Source: Verrucomicrobiaceae bacterium
GTDB lineage: Bacteria; Verrucomicrobiota; Verrucomicrobiia; Verrucomicrobiales; Verrucomicrobiaceae
Length of the DNA: 64,000 bases
NCBI GenBank assembly: GCA_027490195.1
Contig: JAIXYN010000086.1
Location: 1 to 64,000 of the forward strand
Direction of reading: 5' to 3'
The notes beneath the pieces are model-generated. The model was not told the origin of the DNA. It worked only from the letters and a program-made list of their open reading frames with translations, and ran no database searches. A program made the position numbers and the translations under genes. This document shows, piece after piece, positions 26,130-34,967 of this stretch (within the stretch, counting starts at the first letter, position 1; every line of letters begins with the position of its first letter).

Positions 26130-26132
26130 AAA

Positions 26133-26308
26133 CCCACCTGTGCCGTCCGAATACAAAGGGCTCACGTATCCCATGAGACCAGGTGGGAGCCCGCGTGATG
26201 AAGCTCTGTCTTCCAGTGAAGGCATGACATGTCACTTCAGCGCGTAGCCCCCGCAGTTGATGAATCGGGCCGGGCCACAAAGCTCGAAAACGAACACCGC
26301 AGGAAATT
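26133..26308 (-). ncRNA. ssrS: 6S RNA (RNA polymerase regulator)
   Basis: The closing stem pairs CCTGCGGTGTTCG (minus strand, 26303-26291) with CGGACGGCACAGG (26149-26137), 11 of 13 pairs counting G-U. E. coli 6S has the same elements, GATGTTCGC near the 5' end and GGCGGCATCTC near the 3' end. A second strong stem lies in the middle (ACGCG and TGAAG pairing with CTTCA and CGCG). Between the two is a large asymmetric bubble with a small hairpin on its 3' side, the shape that mimics an open promoter. The length is about 175 nucleotides and a terminator follows. 6S RNA sequesters the main RNA polymerase holoenzyme in stationary phase. The 5' end is approximate. Confidence 0.82.
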
Positions 26309-26453
26309 TTTCAAAGAGCAGGCCGCAGCACAAACGCCGGACCAGAATGCCAAAGGGTATCCTGAGATGAGCCCATGATCAAGGACAGTGTCACTTGTCT
26401 TCTTCGAAGAAATTCATGCATGGCATGCCCACGAATCAGTGAATGGTTAAGCT

Positions 26454-26483
26454 CTACTGAATAACATCTCAGTAGCTATTCAG
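26454..26483. repeat. Two overlapping, mutually exclusive inverted repeats
   Basis: CTACTGA (26454-26460) pairs with TCAGTAG (26469-26475), and CTGAATA (26457-26463) pairs with TATTCAG (26477-26483). The left arms overlap by four bases, so only one hairpin can form at a time. It lies at the edge of the candidate dispersed repeat between the 6S gene and the sialidase gene. Confidence 0.45.
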
Positions 26484-26489
26484 AGTACG

Positions 26490-26700
26490 TATTTGAGGTG
26501 CTTCGCTTCCCTTCGGGCTCACTTCGTTCGTCTGTCTCGCTTCGCTCGGCTCGGGGTTCGCATCGAGGCTTCGCAGCAGCCCGTTCTGGAAGCCCCGCAT
26601 CTTCCCAAACCTGAAACCACCCAGCGAATGTATTGTGGCCCCGGCTTTAGCCGGAATCTGGAAACTGAGTTCGCACATACGACGCTCAATCAATCTCCCG
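26490..26700. repeat. Candidate dispersed intergenic repeat
   Basis: This non-coding stretch contains alternating CTTCG/TTCGTTCG/CTCGCTTCG runs (26510-26560) and the hairpin CCGGCTTTAGCCGG (26641-26654). The style is typical of short repeats scattered between bacterial genes. A frame is open on both strands but neither product looks like a real protein. It occupies most of the 770-base gap between the deacetylase and sialidase genes that 6S RNA does not fill. Confidence 0.4.
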
Positions 26701-26749
26701 AGAGTTGCTCTCCGTTCCGCAATCCAGCCGCCTTGAATTCAGGTGCTCT

Positions 26750-26764
26750 GTGTTATCATAACAC
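26750..26764. promoter_or_regulatory. Palindromic operator upstream of sialidase gene 1
   Basis: GTGTTATCATAACAC is a perfect 15-base palindrome with a central C, 63 bases before the sialidase start codon. A copy with one change, GTGGTATCATAACAC, lies upstream of the second sialidase gene at 41974. The shared position suggests one regulator for both. Confidence 0.6.
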
Positions 26765-26827
26765 CCGGATTTGTCCCGCCGGTCTGTAAACGCGGTACCT
26801 CGCAACGTTCTCCTTCCACAACCAACC

Positions 26828-29158
26828 ATGAAACACACGCTCCTGCTTCTTTCTCTCTTCGCTGTGCAAGCTGTCGCGCAGGACAAAGCCCTGCTCGATC
26901 TCGCGCTCGAACCGCCGGTCATCAACACCCAGCCCGGGCCCGAGTATGACGCCGAGAAGCGCCCCGGAAACATGATCATCGGCATCGACCGCACGCCGAA
27001 AGGCCGCCTGTGGGCCGCATGGGTCGGCAACGGCGATTCACCCAATGGCTTCTTCATGCTCGCCACCAGCGAAGACGACGGCAAAAGCTGGTCTAAGCCG
27101 CGTGTCGTCATCGATCCCCAGGATGGCGAACTCAACGGCGTGAAGTACGAGCGCCGCGCCCTCGTCGGCAATCTCTGGACAGATCCCCTCGGGCGCCTCT
27201 GGTGCTTCTTTGATCAAAGCCTTGGCTACTTCGACGGCCGCTGCGGCGATTGGTACATCCGCTGCGATGACCCCGATGCCGCAGAGCCGCAATGGACCGC
27301 CCCCGTGCGCTTCGCCGACGGCTGCACGCTCAACAAACCTACCGTGCTTAGCAATGGCGATTGGTTGTTGCCGGTCGCCCTGTGGACTCGTGACCGCATG
27401 CACGGCCCCGGCGTTGACAAGGAAGCGCACAAAGATCTCGATGTCATCCGCATGGCCAATGTCTTCGCCTCCACCGATCAGGGCAAGACCTGGACACGGC
27501 GCGGCGGCGTGGCTTTTCCACGCACGGATTTCGATGAGCACATGATTGTCGAGCGCAAGGACGGCAGCCTTTGGATGCTCGCCCGAACCAAAGACGGCAT
27601 CAGCGAGAGCACCTCTGCCGACAAAGGCGCGACATGGAGCGAGCCACAGCCCTCCGCGATTGAGAATCCCAGCGCACGTTTCTTCATCCGTCGCCTCGCC
27701 TCAGGAAAACTCATTCTCGTGAAGAACGGCCCCATCAATGCGCGCCTGCCACGCCGGTCCAACTTAAAAGCCTTCCTCTCCGACGATGATGGCAAGACTT
27801 GGGGCAAAGGCTTCCTCATCGATGATCGCGCCGAAGTCTCCTACCCCGATGGTTTCCAGGCACCGAATGGCGACATCCACATCCTTTATGACTGGAACCG
27901 CCACACCGACGCCGAGATCCTGCATGTGAAGTTCACCGAGGCGGACATCGAGAAGCAGGCGGAGATCGGCAAACTCACGATGGACCCCGAGGAAATCAAA
28001 CGCCGCGCCACCGTCGGCAAAAACCTCGTCAACAAAGCGCTCGCACCCAAGCTGCCAAAATCCATCATCCCAGATCCCACCTGGGCCGCGCAGGCCCTGG
28101 AAGACGCCAAGCAGGACTTCAAAAGCATCCCCTATGACGGCATCACGCCCAACAAGATGGTATGTGATACCACCCTGCGCGAGCTGCCAGACGGCTCCTG
28201 GATTCTCTTCATCCTCGCCGGCGGCGACACCGAGCCCAGCCCGCTGAACTACACCGGCGTCACCCGCAGCACCGATCTCGGCAAGACCTGGACCCCACTG
28301 CAGACGTTTGATGTCGGCTTCCCCCGCGAGGGCAAAACCATCGGCCAGGGCCCCACGGAGCTCATGATTCTCGGTCAGCGCAGCACGCTCTTCTTCTCCA
28401 CGCACTCCAAGCACTGGGCCAATGACTGGCGCTCTTGGTATCTCACCAGCGACGACTCCTTCAAGACCTGGAGCAAGCCCATTGAAGTTCCCGGTCGTCT
28501 CAAAGAGCGCACCTTCATCCGCAAGCACATCGTCTGCAAAGACGGCCGCATCATGGCCCCCTTCCAGCACTACATCGGCCCCGATGATGAGCAGGACAAA
28601 GCCCCGCTGGATCGTGCCTTCACCAATCCGCGCAACGGCGTTCTCATCAGCAGCGACGGCGGCAAGACCTGGAGCGAGCACGGCAACATCCGCCTCACAC
28701 CCAACAGCCGCTACTTCGGCTGGGCCGAGAACGATCTCTTCGAGCATCCCGATGGCCGCATCACCATGGTCATCCGCGGCGATGGCCTCGGCGGCATGCT
28801 CTACAAAGCCGAAAGCAAAGACGGCGGCAAGACCTGGCCCGAGTTTGCTTCCTTCACCCAGATCCCCAATCCCGGCAGCAAAACCACCCTCTACAATCTA
28901 GGCGGGGATCGCGTCGCCATCCTGCACAATCCCAACAGCAAACACCGCAGCCCCATGGCGCTGTGGATCAGCTTTGACGGCATGAAAACCTGGCCCTACC
29001 AGCGCATCCTCCAGCAGGAATCCGTCGACGGCCCCAAAGGCCGCATGAACTACCCCGACGGCTTCGTCAGCCAAGACGGCCAGTGGCTCCACTTCGCCTT
29101 CGACGACAACCGCCACCGCGCCGTGCATTACAGCGCGAAGCTGCCGCCGGTGAAATAG
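26828..29158 (+). CDS. Exported two-domain sialidase-like (BNR/Asp-box) protein
   Basis: 776 residues from the ATG at 26828, with signal peptide MKHTLLLLSLFAVQAVAQ. About nine Asp-box motifs of the form S-x-D-x-G-K-T-W are spread over two beta-propeller halves (for example SEDDGKSWSKP, STDQGKTWTRR, SSDGGKTWSEH). FFIRRLASGKLILV recurs almost unchanged in the second sialidase-like protein of this window. The family includes exo-sialidases acting on sialylated glycans, but many members have other substrates, and a conserved active site was not confirmed. A palindromic operator lies upstream. The last 84 bases are repeated at 31443. Confidence 0.8.
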   Translation: MKHTLLLLSLFAVQAVAQDKALLDLALEPPVINTQPGPEYDAEKRPGNMIIGIDRTPKGRLWAAWVGNGDSPNGFFMLATSEDDGKSWSKPRVVIDPQDGELNGVKYERRALVGNLWTDPLGRLWCFFDQSLGYFDGRCGDWYIRCDDPDAAEPQWTAPVRFADGCTLNKPTVLSNGDWLLPVALWTRDRMHGPGVDKEAHKDLDVIRMANVFASTDQGKTWTRRGGVAFPRTDFDEHMIVERKDGSLWMLARTKDGISESTSADKGATWSEPQPSAIENPSARFFIRRLASGKLILVKNGPINARLPRRSNLKAFLSDDDGKTWGKGFLIDDRAEVSYPDGFQAPNGDIHILYDWNRHTDAEILHVKFTEADIEKQAEIGKLTMDPEEIKRRATVGKNLVNKALAPKLPKSIIPDPTWAAQALEDAKQDFKSIPYDGITPNKMVCDTTLRELPDGSWILFILAGGDTEPSPLNYTGVTRSTDLGKTWTPLQTFDVGFPREGKTIGQGPTELMILGQRSTLFFSTHSKHWANDWRSWYLTSDDSFKTWSKPIEVPGRLKERTFIRKHIVCKDGRIMAPFQHYIGPDDEQDKAPLDRAFTNPRNGVLISSDGGKTWSEHGNIRLTPNSRYFGWAENDLFEHPDGRITMVIRGDGLGGMLYKAESKDGGKTWPEFASFTQIPNPGSKTTLYNLGGDRVAILHNPNSKHRSPMALWISFDGMKTWPYQRILQQESVDGPKGRMNYPDGFVSQDGQWLHFAFDDNRHRAVHYSAKLPPVK

Positions 29159-29194
29159 CCCTCTGGCTTCACGCAGACGTTGGGTCTTTCGACA

Positions 29195-31405
29195 TCAGGG
29201 AAGGAGAGGACTTGTCAGATTCACTTCGATGCCCCTGACACGGAGGGTATCGAGGAGCTTCGTATCCTGGATCAGAGTTCGGTAAAGACCTACTTTTTTC
29301 AGCAGGGGCAGATCGGCAAGGCCATCGACGTTTTGCAGCGCGTGGCAAGAGCTGAGGTCGAGGCTCTGCAGCGAGGTCATCCCCTTGAGGACATCGACGT
29401 TTTGCAGCGCTAGGCAATAGCTGAGGTATAGGCTCTGGAGCGAGGTCATCCTCTTGAGGCCATCGACGTTTTGCAGCGCATGACAAGAGTCGAGGTAGAG
29501 GCTCTGGAGCGAGGTCATCCCCTTGAGGCCATCGACGTTTTGCAGCGCATGGCAAGAGCTGAGGCCGAGGCCCTGGAGTGAGGTCATCCCCTTGAGGCCA
29601 TCGACGTTTTGCAGCGCTTGGCATTCGCTGAGGTAGAGGCTCTGGAGCGAGGTCATCCCCTTGAGGCCATCGACGTTTTGCAGCGAGTTGCATTCTCTGA
29701 GGTTTAATGCAATCGGTCGGTGCAGGCGGTTCAGCAATTCCGCGATGTGTGGTAGGCCAGCTTGATCCACCTTGCTTGTTTGCACGGCGGTGGCAACAAC
29801 CTTGTCCCGCTGCACGTCGACATGAATGCCAAACTGATTGGAAAGCTCCGCCACGATGGCATTCTCCCGCCCCATCCAGAGGGCGGTGGCGGTGCCGAGG
29901 GTGAGCAGCAGCAGGGAGGGCGTGGCAAAGGGTCGCACGCGCTCGGTCAGGGTGCGGAGCGGTGTCTCCAGGATCGGGGCGAGCAGGCGCGCGATGAAGT
30001 CGTGGGCGATTTCCCAGCGGGAGTGCGAGGGGTCGTCGCTCTCCTCCACGCAGCGGACAAGGGGCCAGTCGAGAAGTTTTTTAAAGCAGCCGGCCACGAT
30101 TCCTGGCGCGAGGCCGGTGGCGGCAGCGCTTTCGGCAACGGTGCAGCGGATGCGCAACCCCTCGCTCAGGAGCGTGCGCAGGACGGGACGGGCATGAGCG
30201 CGGATCTCTGTGGCTTCGATGGTGCGGCGGATGTCGTGGGAAAGGAAGGCACCACGCGGGATCTTTATGGATTTCAAGCCGACGTTGCGCTGCAGCAGCC
30301 TGCCCAGCATGTTCAGCACAATGGGGCGGATGAGGCCGGGGCTGCCGGTGACGGCCTCGGCCTCGTCGAGAACGTCATAGAAGCGCCCTTCGCCAACATG
30401 GAGACCGGAGCCTGGATCGGCCAGGAAGGCGCGGGCGATGAGGCGGGAGAAGGGGGCGACACGGCGCGCGTTTTTTCCTTCGACCCAGCGGGGCAGGCCG
30501 AGGGTCTTGAGAAGGTCGTCATAGTCGGAGCGGAAAGTGAGCAGGACGGTGAGACCGGGGAATGCCTTCCGGCGACCGGTGGCGATGGCCTGCAGGAGCG
30601 CGGCGAAAGGCAGGGTCTCCGCTGCTCCGCGGTCATGGCGGATAAGGATGACCTCAAACTGATCGCACAAGATGAAGAGGCGGCGGTCATGCCGCTGAAG
30701 CAGGCGGCAGGCATCGGCCAGGACTTCGGTGATGGGGGCATGTTGGCGGTCCTCGGTGGGACTTTTCCAGACCGCTCCCGGCGTGAGCAGAGCCTCCCGC
30801 AGGTGGGCGATGGGATCGCCCAGCTCAGGGATAGGGATGATATGACAGGGGGCACTGTTCGCCTGGGCATCACCGGCTGCTAGCGCTGGGAGGAGCGAAG
30901 CATTGAGGAGTGAGGACTTGCCCGCGCCAGATAAACCGGAGAGGTAGAGGATGGGATCTCCCGCCGCCCGCACCCAGGCGAGGATGTCCGCATCGGCTCC
31001 ATCAGGGCGGCGGTAGCGTTTGCGGTCGGCCTCGCTGCCGGAGTAGGGGCCGACTCGAAAGTAATCCGCCTCGGAACTGGGCAGTGGCAAGACTGCCCAT
31101 TCACGCAGAGCCGCCTCCCGCCGTCGGCGGCGCACCAGGGTGATGATACTCCAAAGAACGTTGGCGAGACAGAGCGCAGCCAGGATGATGGCCGCCCAAA
31201 AGGCCCTGGGGTATTCCTTCCCGACCCACTCCAGGCCGACGACCGCAAGAACGAGAACGGCAATGGCGAGGAGGAGATTGCGAAGGTCGAGAAGGGTGCG
31301 GCCACCCAGCTTGAGACCGGTGCGCAGTGCCGTGTCTTCCGCCGTGGGTTCCTGAATATCGGGGGCTTTGGCTTCCAATGCCGTCTTAAGAAGATCGTCG
31401 GACAT
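29195..31405 (-). CDS. Membrane STAND NTPase with leucine-rich repeats
   Basis: 736 residues from the ATG at 31405. Two membrane helices (about 43-60 and 69-90) are followed by a STAND NTPase: Walker A GLSGAGKSS at 157-165, Walker B LFILCDQFE at 243-251, and the helical/winged-helix end WEIAHDFIARLL at 465-476. A third membrane helix lies at about 495-511. The C-terminus (571-708) is six leucine-rich repeats of 23 residues, five nearly identical (LQNVDGLKGMTSLQSLYL). STAND proteins are signalling switches, often in immunity or cell death, and the repeats would sense a ligand. Three helices would put the NTPase and the repeats on opposite sides of the membrane. Both flanks carry copies of a sialidase gene end. 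Confidence 0.82.
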   Translation of the reverse strand: MSDDLLKTALEAKAPDIQEPTAEDTALRTGLKLGGRTLLDLRNLLLAIAVLVLAVVGLEWVGKEYPRAFWAAIILAALCLANVLWSIITLVRRRRREAALREWAVLPLPSSEADYFRVGPYSGSEADRKRYRRPDGADADILAWVRAAGDPILYLSGLSGAGKSSLLNASLLPALAAGDAQANSAPCHIIPIPELGDPIAHLREALLTPGAVWKSPTEDRQHAPITEVLADACRLLQRHDRRLFILCDQFEVILIRHDRGAAETLPFAALLQAIATGRRKAFPGLTVLLTFRSDYDDLLKTLGLPRWVEGKNARRVAPFSRLIARAFLADPGSGLHVGEGRFYDVLDEAEAVTGSPGLIRPIVLNMLGRLLQRNVGLKSIKIPRGAFLSHDIRRTIEATEIRAHARPVLRTLLSEGLRIRCTVAESAAATGLAPGIVAGCFKKLLDWPLVRCVEESDDPSHSRWEIAHDFIARLLAPILETPLRTLTERVRPFATPSLLLLTLGTATALWMGRENAIVAELSNQFGIHVDVQRDKVVATAVQTSKVDQAGLPHIAELLNRLHRPIALNLRECNSLQNVDGLKGMTSLQSLYLSECQALQNVDGLKGMTSLQGLGLSSCHALQNVDGLKGMTSLQSLYLDSCHALQNVDGLKRMTSLQSLYLSYCLALQNVDVLKGMTSLQSLDLSSCHALQNVDGLADLPLLKKVGLYRTLIQDTKLLDTLRVRGIEVNLTSPLLP
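29282..29695 (-). repeat. Six 69-bp tandem repeats encoding LRRs
   Basis: Six in-frame 69-base units (23 codons each) lie head to tail in the STAND gene. CATCGACGTTTTGCAGCG recurs at 69-base intervals with one or two changes. The last unit toward the stop codon has diverged. High identity at the DNA level points to recent expansion by recombination or slippage. They are coding and have no spacers, so this is not a CRISPR array. Confidence 0.9.
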
Positions 31406-31442
31406 GGGGCGGATAGTGAATGCCAAGGACTGAAAGATCAAG

Positions 31443-31526
31443 GACGGCCCGTGGCTTCATTGCGCCTTCGACGACAACCGCCACCGCGCCGTGCACTACA
31501 GCGCCAAGTTGCCGCCGGTGAAATAA
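31443..31526 (+). pseudogene. Remnant of a second sialidase gene 3' end
   Basis: These 84 bases match the last 84 bases of the upstream sialidase gene (29075-29158) with 8 differences. They encode DGPWLHCAFDDNRHRAVHYS and end AKLPPVK-stop in the same frame. No start or upstream sialidase sequence accompanies it. It begins 38 bases before the STAND start codon and so bounds that gene opposite the intact copy. Confidence 0.85.
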
Positions 31527-32831
31527 TCACCTCATCACCATCGGCTGCCCGGTGCATTCCAGCACGCTATGCCACAGCTCCTGCGTCGGATCCACTTTGC
31601 GGCGGCCATGAATGACAAGCTCCAGCGGCAGATGCACAAAGGAGCCATGCCACCGTCCCACCAGCATGTTGGTCTTGCCCGCCATGGCGGCGTGCACGGC
31701 GTTTTGGGCCAGACGTGAGCAGTACACATTGTCCTGCGCATTGGCCGGCACGCTGCGCACGATGTAGCTCGGGTCGATGTATTTGAGGTTCACCTCAGTC
31801 TTCCGATCTTTGAAGAACGCATTGATGCGGTCCTTCAGGAAGGGTCCGATGTCTCCATAACGCTTGTTCCCGCTCGCATCGGTGTCATTGCCGGTCTGCA
31901 TCAGGTGCTGCCCCGCACCTTCCGCCACTACGATCACGGCGCTGCCACGTTTCATAAGCCGTTGCCGCAAAAATTCCAAAAAGCCTCCTTCGCCATCCAG
32001 CTCAAAATGCACTTCGGGAATCAGCACAAAGTCCACATTGCTGCCCGCCAGTGCCGCATAGCACGCGATGAATCCTGAATCCCGTCCCATGAGCTTCACC
32101 AGGCCCACGCCATTCACCGCGCCCGTGGCCTCCACATACGCGCATTTCACTGCCTGCACCGCAGCGTCAAATGCAGTCTCAAACCCAAAGCTCTTGTCAA
32201 GGTAGCGGATGTCGTTGTCGATGGTCTTGGGAATGCCAACGACCGCCTTTTTCAGCCCACGTCGTTCGATCTCCTTGGTGATCTCCGCCGCGCCACGCAG
32301 CGTCCCATCGCCGCCGATGACAAATAGAATGTCCACCTTCATGTCCTCCAGCGTGTCCACCATCTCGCCGATGTCCTGCTTGCCGCGCGAGCTGCCCAGC
32401 ATCGTGCCGCCAAAGTGGTGCCCCTGATCCACCGAGGAAGGCTTTAGCAGCAGCGGTGTGTGGCCAAAGCGCTGCACCAGCCCCTCATACCCATAGCGAA
32501 AGCCATACACCCTCGCCACCCCATACTGGTGATGGCAGCGGTGTACGATCCCCCTGATAATGTCGTTCAGCCCTGGGCACAGCCCGCCGCAGGTCACGAT
32601 TCCCACCGTCGTCTTCGGCGGATCAAAATAAATCATCTCACGCGGTCCCGCCTCTTCGTAGCTCGGCGTCCCCACATCACGTCCGTCTTCCAGCACGTGG
32701 CTGTGGTACAGAATGCGGTCCACCGCGTCCGCTTTGAAGGGTGCCTCCACGCCGCCAATACGGTGCAGTGGCGAATGAATCAAACAAGGGCCGAGCGTGG
32801 GAATGCTCGTGTCGTGAGGGGCTGGGGTCAT
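31527..32831 (-). CDS. pfkA: 6-phosphofructokinase, ATP-type
   Basis: 434 residues from the ATG at 32831. The motif GIVTCGGLCPGLN binds nucleotide, GGDGTLRGA carries the Gly that favours ATP over pyrophosphate, and PKTIDND and GRDSGFIA are active-site motifs. The Gly in GGDGT with Lys in PKTIDND is the combination of plant-type ATP-PFKs. It phosphorylates fructose-6-phosphate, committing it to glycolysis. The open frame upstream of 32831 is only an overlap with the sulfatase. It diverges from the sulfatase gene. Confidence 0.88.
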   Translation of the reverse strand: MTPAPHDTSIPTLGPCLIHSPLHRIGGVEAPFKADAVDRILYHSHVLEDGRDVGTPSYEEAGPREMIYFDPPKTTVGIVTCGGLCPGLNDIIRGIVHRCHHQYGVARVYGFRYGYEGLVQRFGHTPLLLKPSSVDQGHHFGGTMLGSSRGKQDIGEMVDTLEDMKVDILFVIGGDGTLRGAAEITKEIERRGLKKAVVGIPKTIDNDIRYLDKSFGFETAFDAAVQAVKCAYVEATGAVNGVGLVKLMGRDSGFIACYAALAGSNVDFVLIPEVHFELDGEGGFLEFLRQRLMKRGSAVIVVAEGAGQHLMQTGNDTDASGNKRYGDIGPFLKDRINAFFKDRKTEVNLKYIDPSYIVRSVPANAQDNVYCSRLAQNAVHAAMAGKTNMLVGRWHGSFVHLPLELVIHGRRKVDPTQELWHSVLECTGQPMVMR

Positions 32832-32936
32832 GGCTGGGTGGTTGAAGGTAGAGCAGGACAAGTGCCATTCTCCCGGTCCACACAGCACTTGCCTGACACA
32901 AAAGGTTCTGCGCCACGTTCCAAATCCCTCCCAATC

Positions 32937-34835
32937 ATGAAATTGTCGTTGCTGCCCTTTCTTTTTATCCTCACTGCCGCACTGATTCCGCTGCATGCCG
33001 CCCCGCCCAACATCGTCATTCTCTTCGTCGATGACCTTGGCTATGCGGACATAGGCCCCTTTGGTGCCACCAAGCAGAAGACGCCAAACCTTGACCGCAT
33101 GGCCCGCGAGGGCATGAAGCTGACGAGCTTTTACGCCGCTCCGGTGTGCAGCGTATCGCGTGCGCAGTTGATGACGGGTTGCTATGGTGCGCGCATCTCT
33201 GTGCCAGGGGTATACCCGCCCGGCAGCAAAAACGGCCTGCATCCCCAGGAGCGCACCATTGCCGAACACCTGAAAGAAAACGGCTATGCCACGCAAATCG
33301 TCGGCAAGTGGCACCTCGGCGATCAGCCCTCATTTCTGCCCACGCGGCAGGGTTTCGACCACTACCTCGGCATCCCCTATTCAAACGACATGCAGAAAAC
33401 CGCGCGCGATAGCGGGCAGAGAGTGGTGCCCCTTTTGCGCGATGACAAAGTCGTGGAACTGCTCACCGAAGAGGATCAAACCCTCATCGAGGAGCGCTAC
33501 ACCGAGGAAGCCGTCAGCTTCATCCGCGCCAGCAAGGACAGGCCTTTCTTCCTCTACTTTCCGCATACTGCCGTCCATACGCCCATCCATCCCGGCAAAG
33601 CCTTCCAGGGCAGATCACAAAACGGCCGCTTCGGCGACTGGGTCGAGGAGGTCGATTGGAGCGTGGGCCGCGTGCTCGATACCCTGCGCGAGTTGAAGCT
33701 CGATCAAAACACCCTTGTCGTCTTCACCAGCGACAACGGCCCCTGGCTCGTCAAAGGCGAGGATGGCGGAAGCGCACTCCCTCTGCGCGGCGGCAAAGGC
33801 AGCACCTGGGAGGGCGGCGTGCGCGAGCCCTCACTCGCCTGGTGGCCTAGCAAGATTGCCCCCGGCAGCGTGTGCGATGCCGTGGCCGGCACCATCGACC
33901 TGCTGCCCACCTGCGTGAAACTGGCCGGTGGCACCGTACCCGCCGAACCCATCATCGACGGGCGCGACATCTCTCCGCTGCTCTTTGGCCAGACTAAGGA
34001 ATCCCAGCGCGAGGCGCACTACTATTTCAGCAGCTACAACCTCCAGGCCGTGCGCCAGGGCCCATGGAAACTCGCCCTCACACAACAGTCTGAATCACTC
34101 AGCAAGGGCATCGCCACAGACGCAAAGATAAATCCGCGTCTGTACAACCTCGACGACGAAATCGGCGAACAGACTAATCTCGCAGACAAGCATCCCGAAA
34201 TCGTTGCGAAACTTCAGTCGCTCGCCACGCGCATGAGCGAGGATATCGGCGGAAACCAGCCCAAGTCTCGACGACCTGCCGGTGAAGTGGAAAACCCGCA
34301 GCTGCTCTATCCCTCCAGTGAGACGGCAGGCGGGAAGAAGAAAAACGCACCCAAGACAGAGCGCCAGCCACCCAAAGAACTCTCCGCTCTGAAGCCAGGA
34401 GACACACTCGCAAGTGATGCTTCCCCACAGATTGGAGGGAGAGGATTCACTTTGTCCTGCACGGTGGAGACAGCGCAACCAGACGTCATCCTTGTTGCGC
34501 ACGGAGGACTGTCCGCCGGCTACGCGTTGCATCTTCGTGCGGGACATGTCGTCTTCACCGTTCGCTACGGCGGGGGCGAATCCTTCACTGAGATCACATC
34601 GCCTAAATCCATCAGCGGCAATGCCCAAATCACTGCCCGCCTCGCCAAAGACCGTACCATGACTCTCACCATCAATGATGAAGTCGTCGCCACAGCCGGT
34701 GCCAAAAGCCTCATCGGGCGCCAGCCGCAGGAAAATTTCTGTATCGGTCACGACGACGCAAAGCCTGTGACCCCATACACGGCGAAGGCGGAGTTTCAGG
34801 GGAATATCAATGCGCTGCAAATCACGACGCCCTGA
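32937..34835 (+). CDS. Exported sulfatase with C-terminal LamG-like domain
   Basis: 632 residues with signal peptide MKLSLLPFLFILTAALIPLHA. The type I sulfatase signature is CSVSRAQLMTG, in which Cys71 would be converted to formylglycine. Metal ligands Asp32-Asp33 (VDDLGY), the GKWHLG motif and the SDNGPW motif are present. The last 150 or so residues look like a concanavalin/LamG-type sugar-binding module. It removes sulfate esters from polysaccharides outside the cytoplasm; the glycan is unknown. The neighbouring lyase-like and KDPG-pathway genes fit a sulfated uronic-acid polymer. Confidence 0.88.
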   Translation: MKLSLLPFLFILTAALIPLHAAPPNIVILFVDDLGYADIGPFGATKQKTPNLDRMAREGMKLTSFYAAPVCSVSRAQLMTGCYGARISVPGVYPPGSKNGLHPQERTIAEHLKENGYATQIVGKWHLGDQPSFLPTRQGFDHYLGIPYSNDMQKTARDSGQRVVPLLRDDKVVELLTEEDQTLIEERYTEEAVSFIRASKDRPFFLYFPHTAVHTPIHPGKAFQGRSQNGRFGDWVEEVDWSVGRVLDTLRELKLDQNTLVVFTSDNGPWLVKGEDGGSALPLRGGKGSTWEGGVREPSLAWWPSKIAPGSVCDAVAGTIDLLPTCVKLAGGTVPAEPIIDGRDISPLLFGQTKESQREAHYYFSSYNLQAVRQGPWKLALTQQSESLSKGIATDAKINPRLYNLDDEIGEQTNLADKHPEIVAKLQSLATRMSEDIGGNQPKSRRPAGEVENPQLLYPSSETAGGKKKNAPKTERQPPKELSALKPGDTLASDASPQIGGRGFTLSCTVETAQPDVILVAHGGLSAGYALHLRAGHVVFTVRYGGGESFTEITSPKSISGNAQITARLAKDRTMTLTINDEVVATAGAKSLIGRQPQENFCIGHDDAKPVTPYTAKAEFQGNINALQITTP

Positions 34836-34891
34836 GTAGCACTCGTTTTCGAGCCGATGGTGGTGGAAAATTCGAGCTGTCTCCGACGCAA

Positions 34892-34909
34892 GGGTTGCCT
34901 AAACAACCC
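34892..34909. promoter_or_regulatory. GGGTTG/CAACCC inverted repeat
   Basis: A perfect 6-base inverted repeat with a 6-base spacer (CCTAAA) lies after the sulfatase stop and about 60-80 bases before the lyase-like gene. It may be an operator or a weak hairpin. Confidence 0.3.
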
Positions 34910-34967
34910 ATGTGCTGCTGGGGAGCCCGGAGAAGGGAGCAGTTAGGCTCGACATCCTTCCGGCGCC

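Noticed and set aside
26053-26247. Small open frames over the 6S RNA region on either strand
   Set aside because: They overlap the 6S stems and its terminator and have no protein-like features.
26469-26693. 74-residue protein on the minus strand
   Set aside because: Composition and palindromic DNA indicate a translated intergenic repeat rather than a gene.
29282-29695. CRISPR array from regularly spaced repeats
   Set aside because: The 69-base units are contiguous, coding and without variable spacers; they are leucine-rich repeats.
29762-30883. 373-codon open frame on the plus strand
   Set aside because: It lies opposite the STAND NTPase, has no recognisable domain and is rich in Gly/Asp/Glu as expected for an antisense frame.
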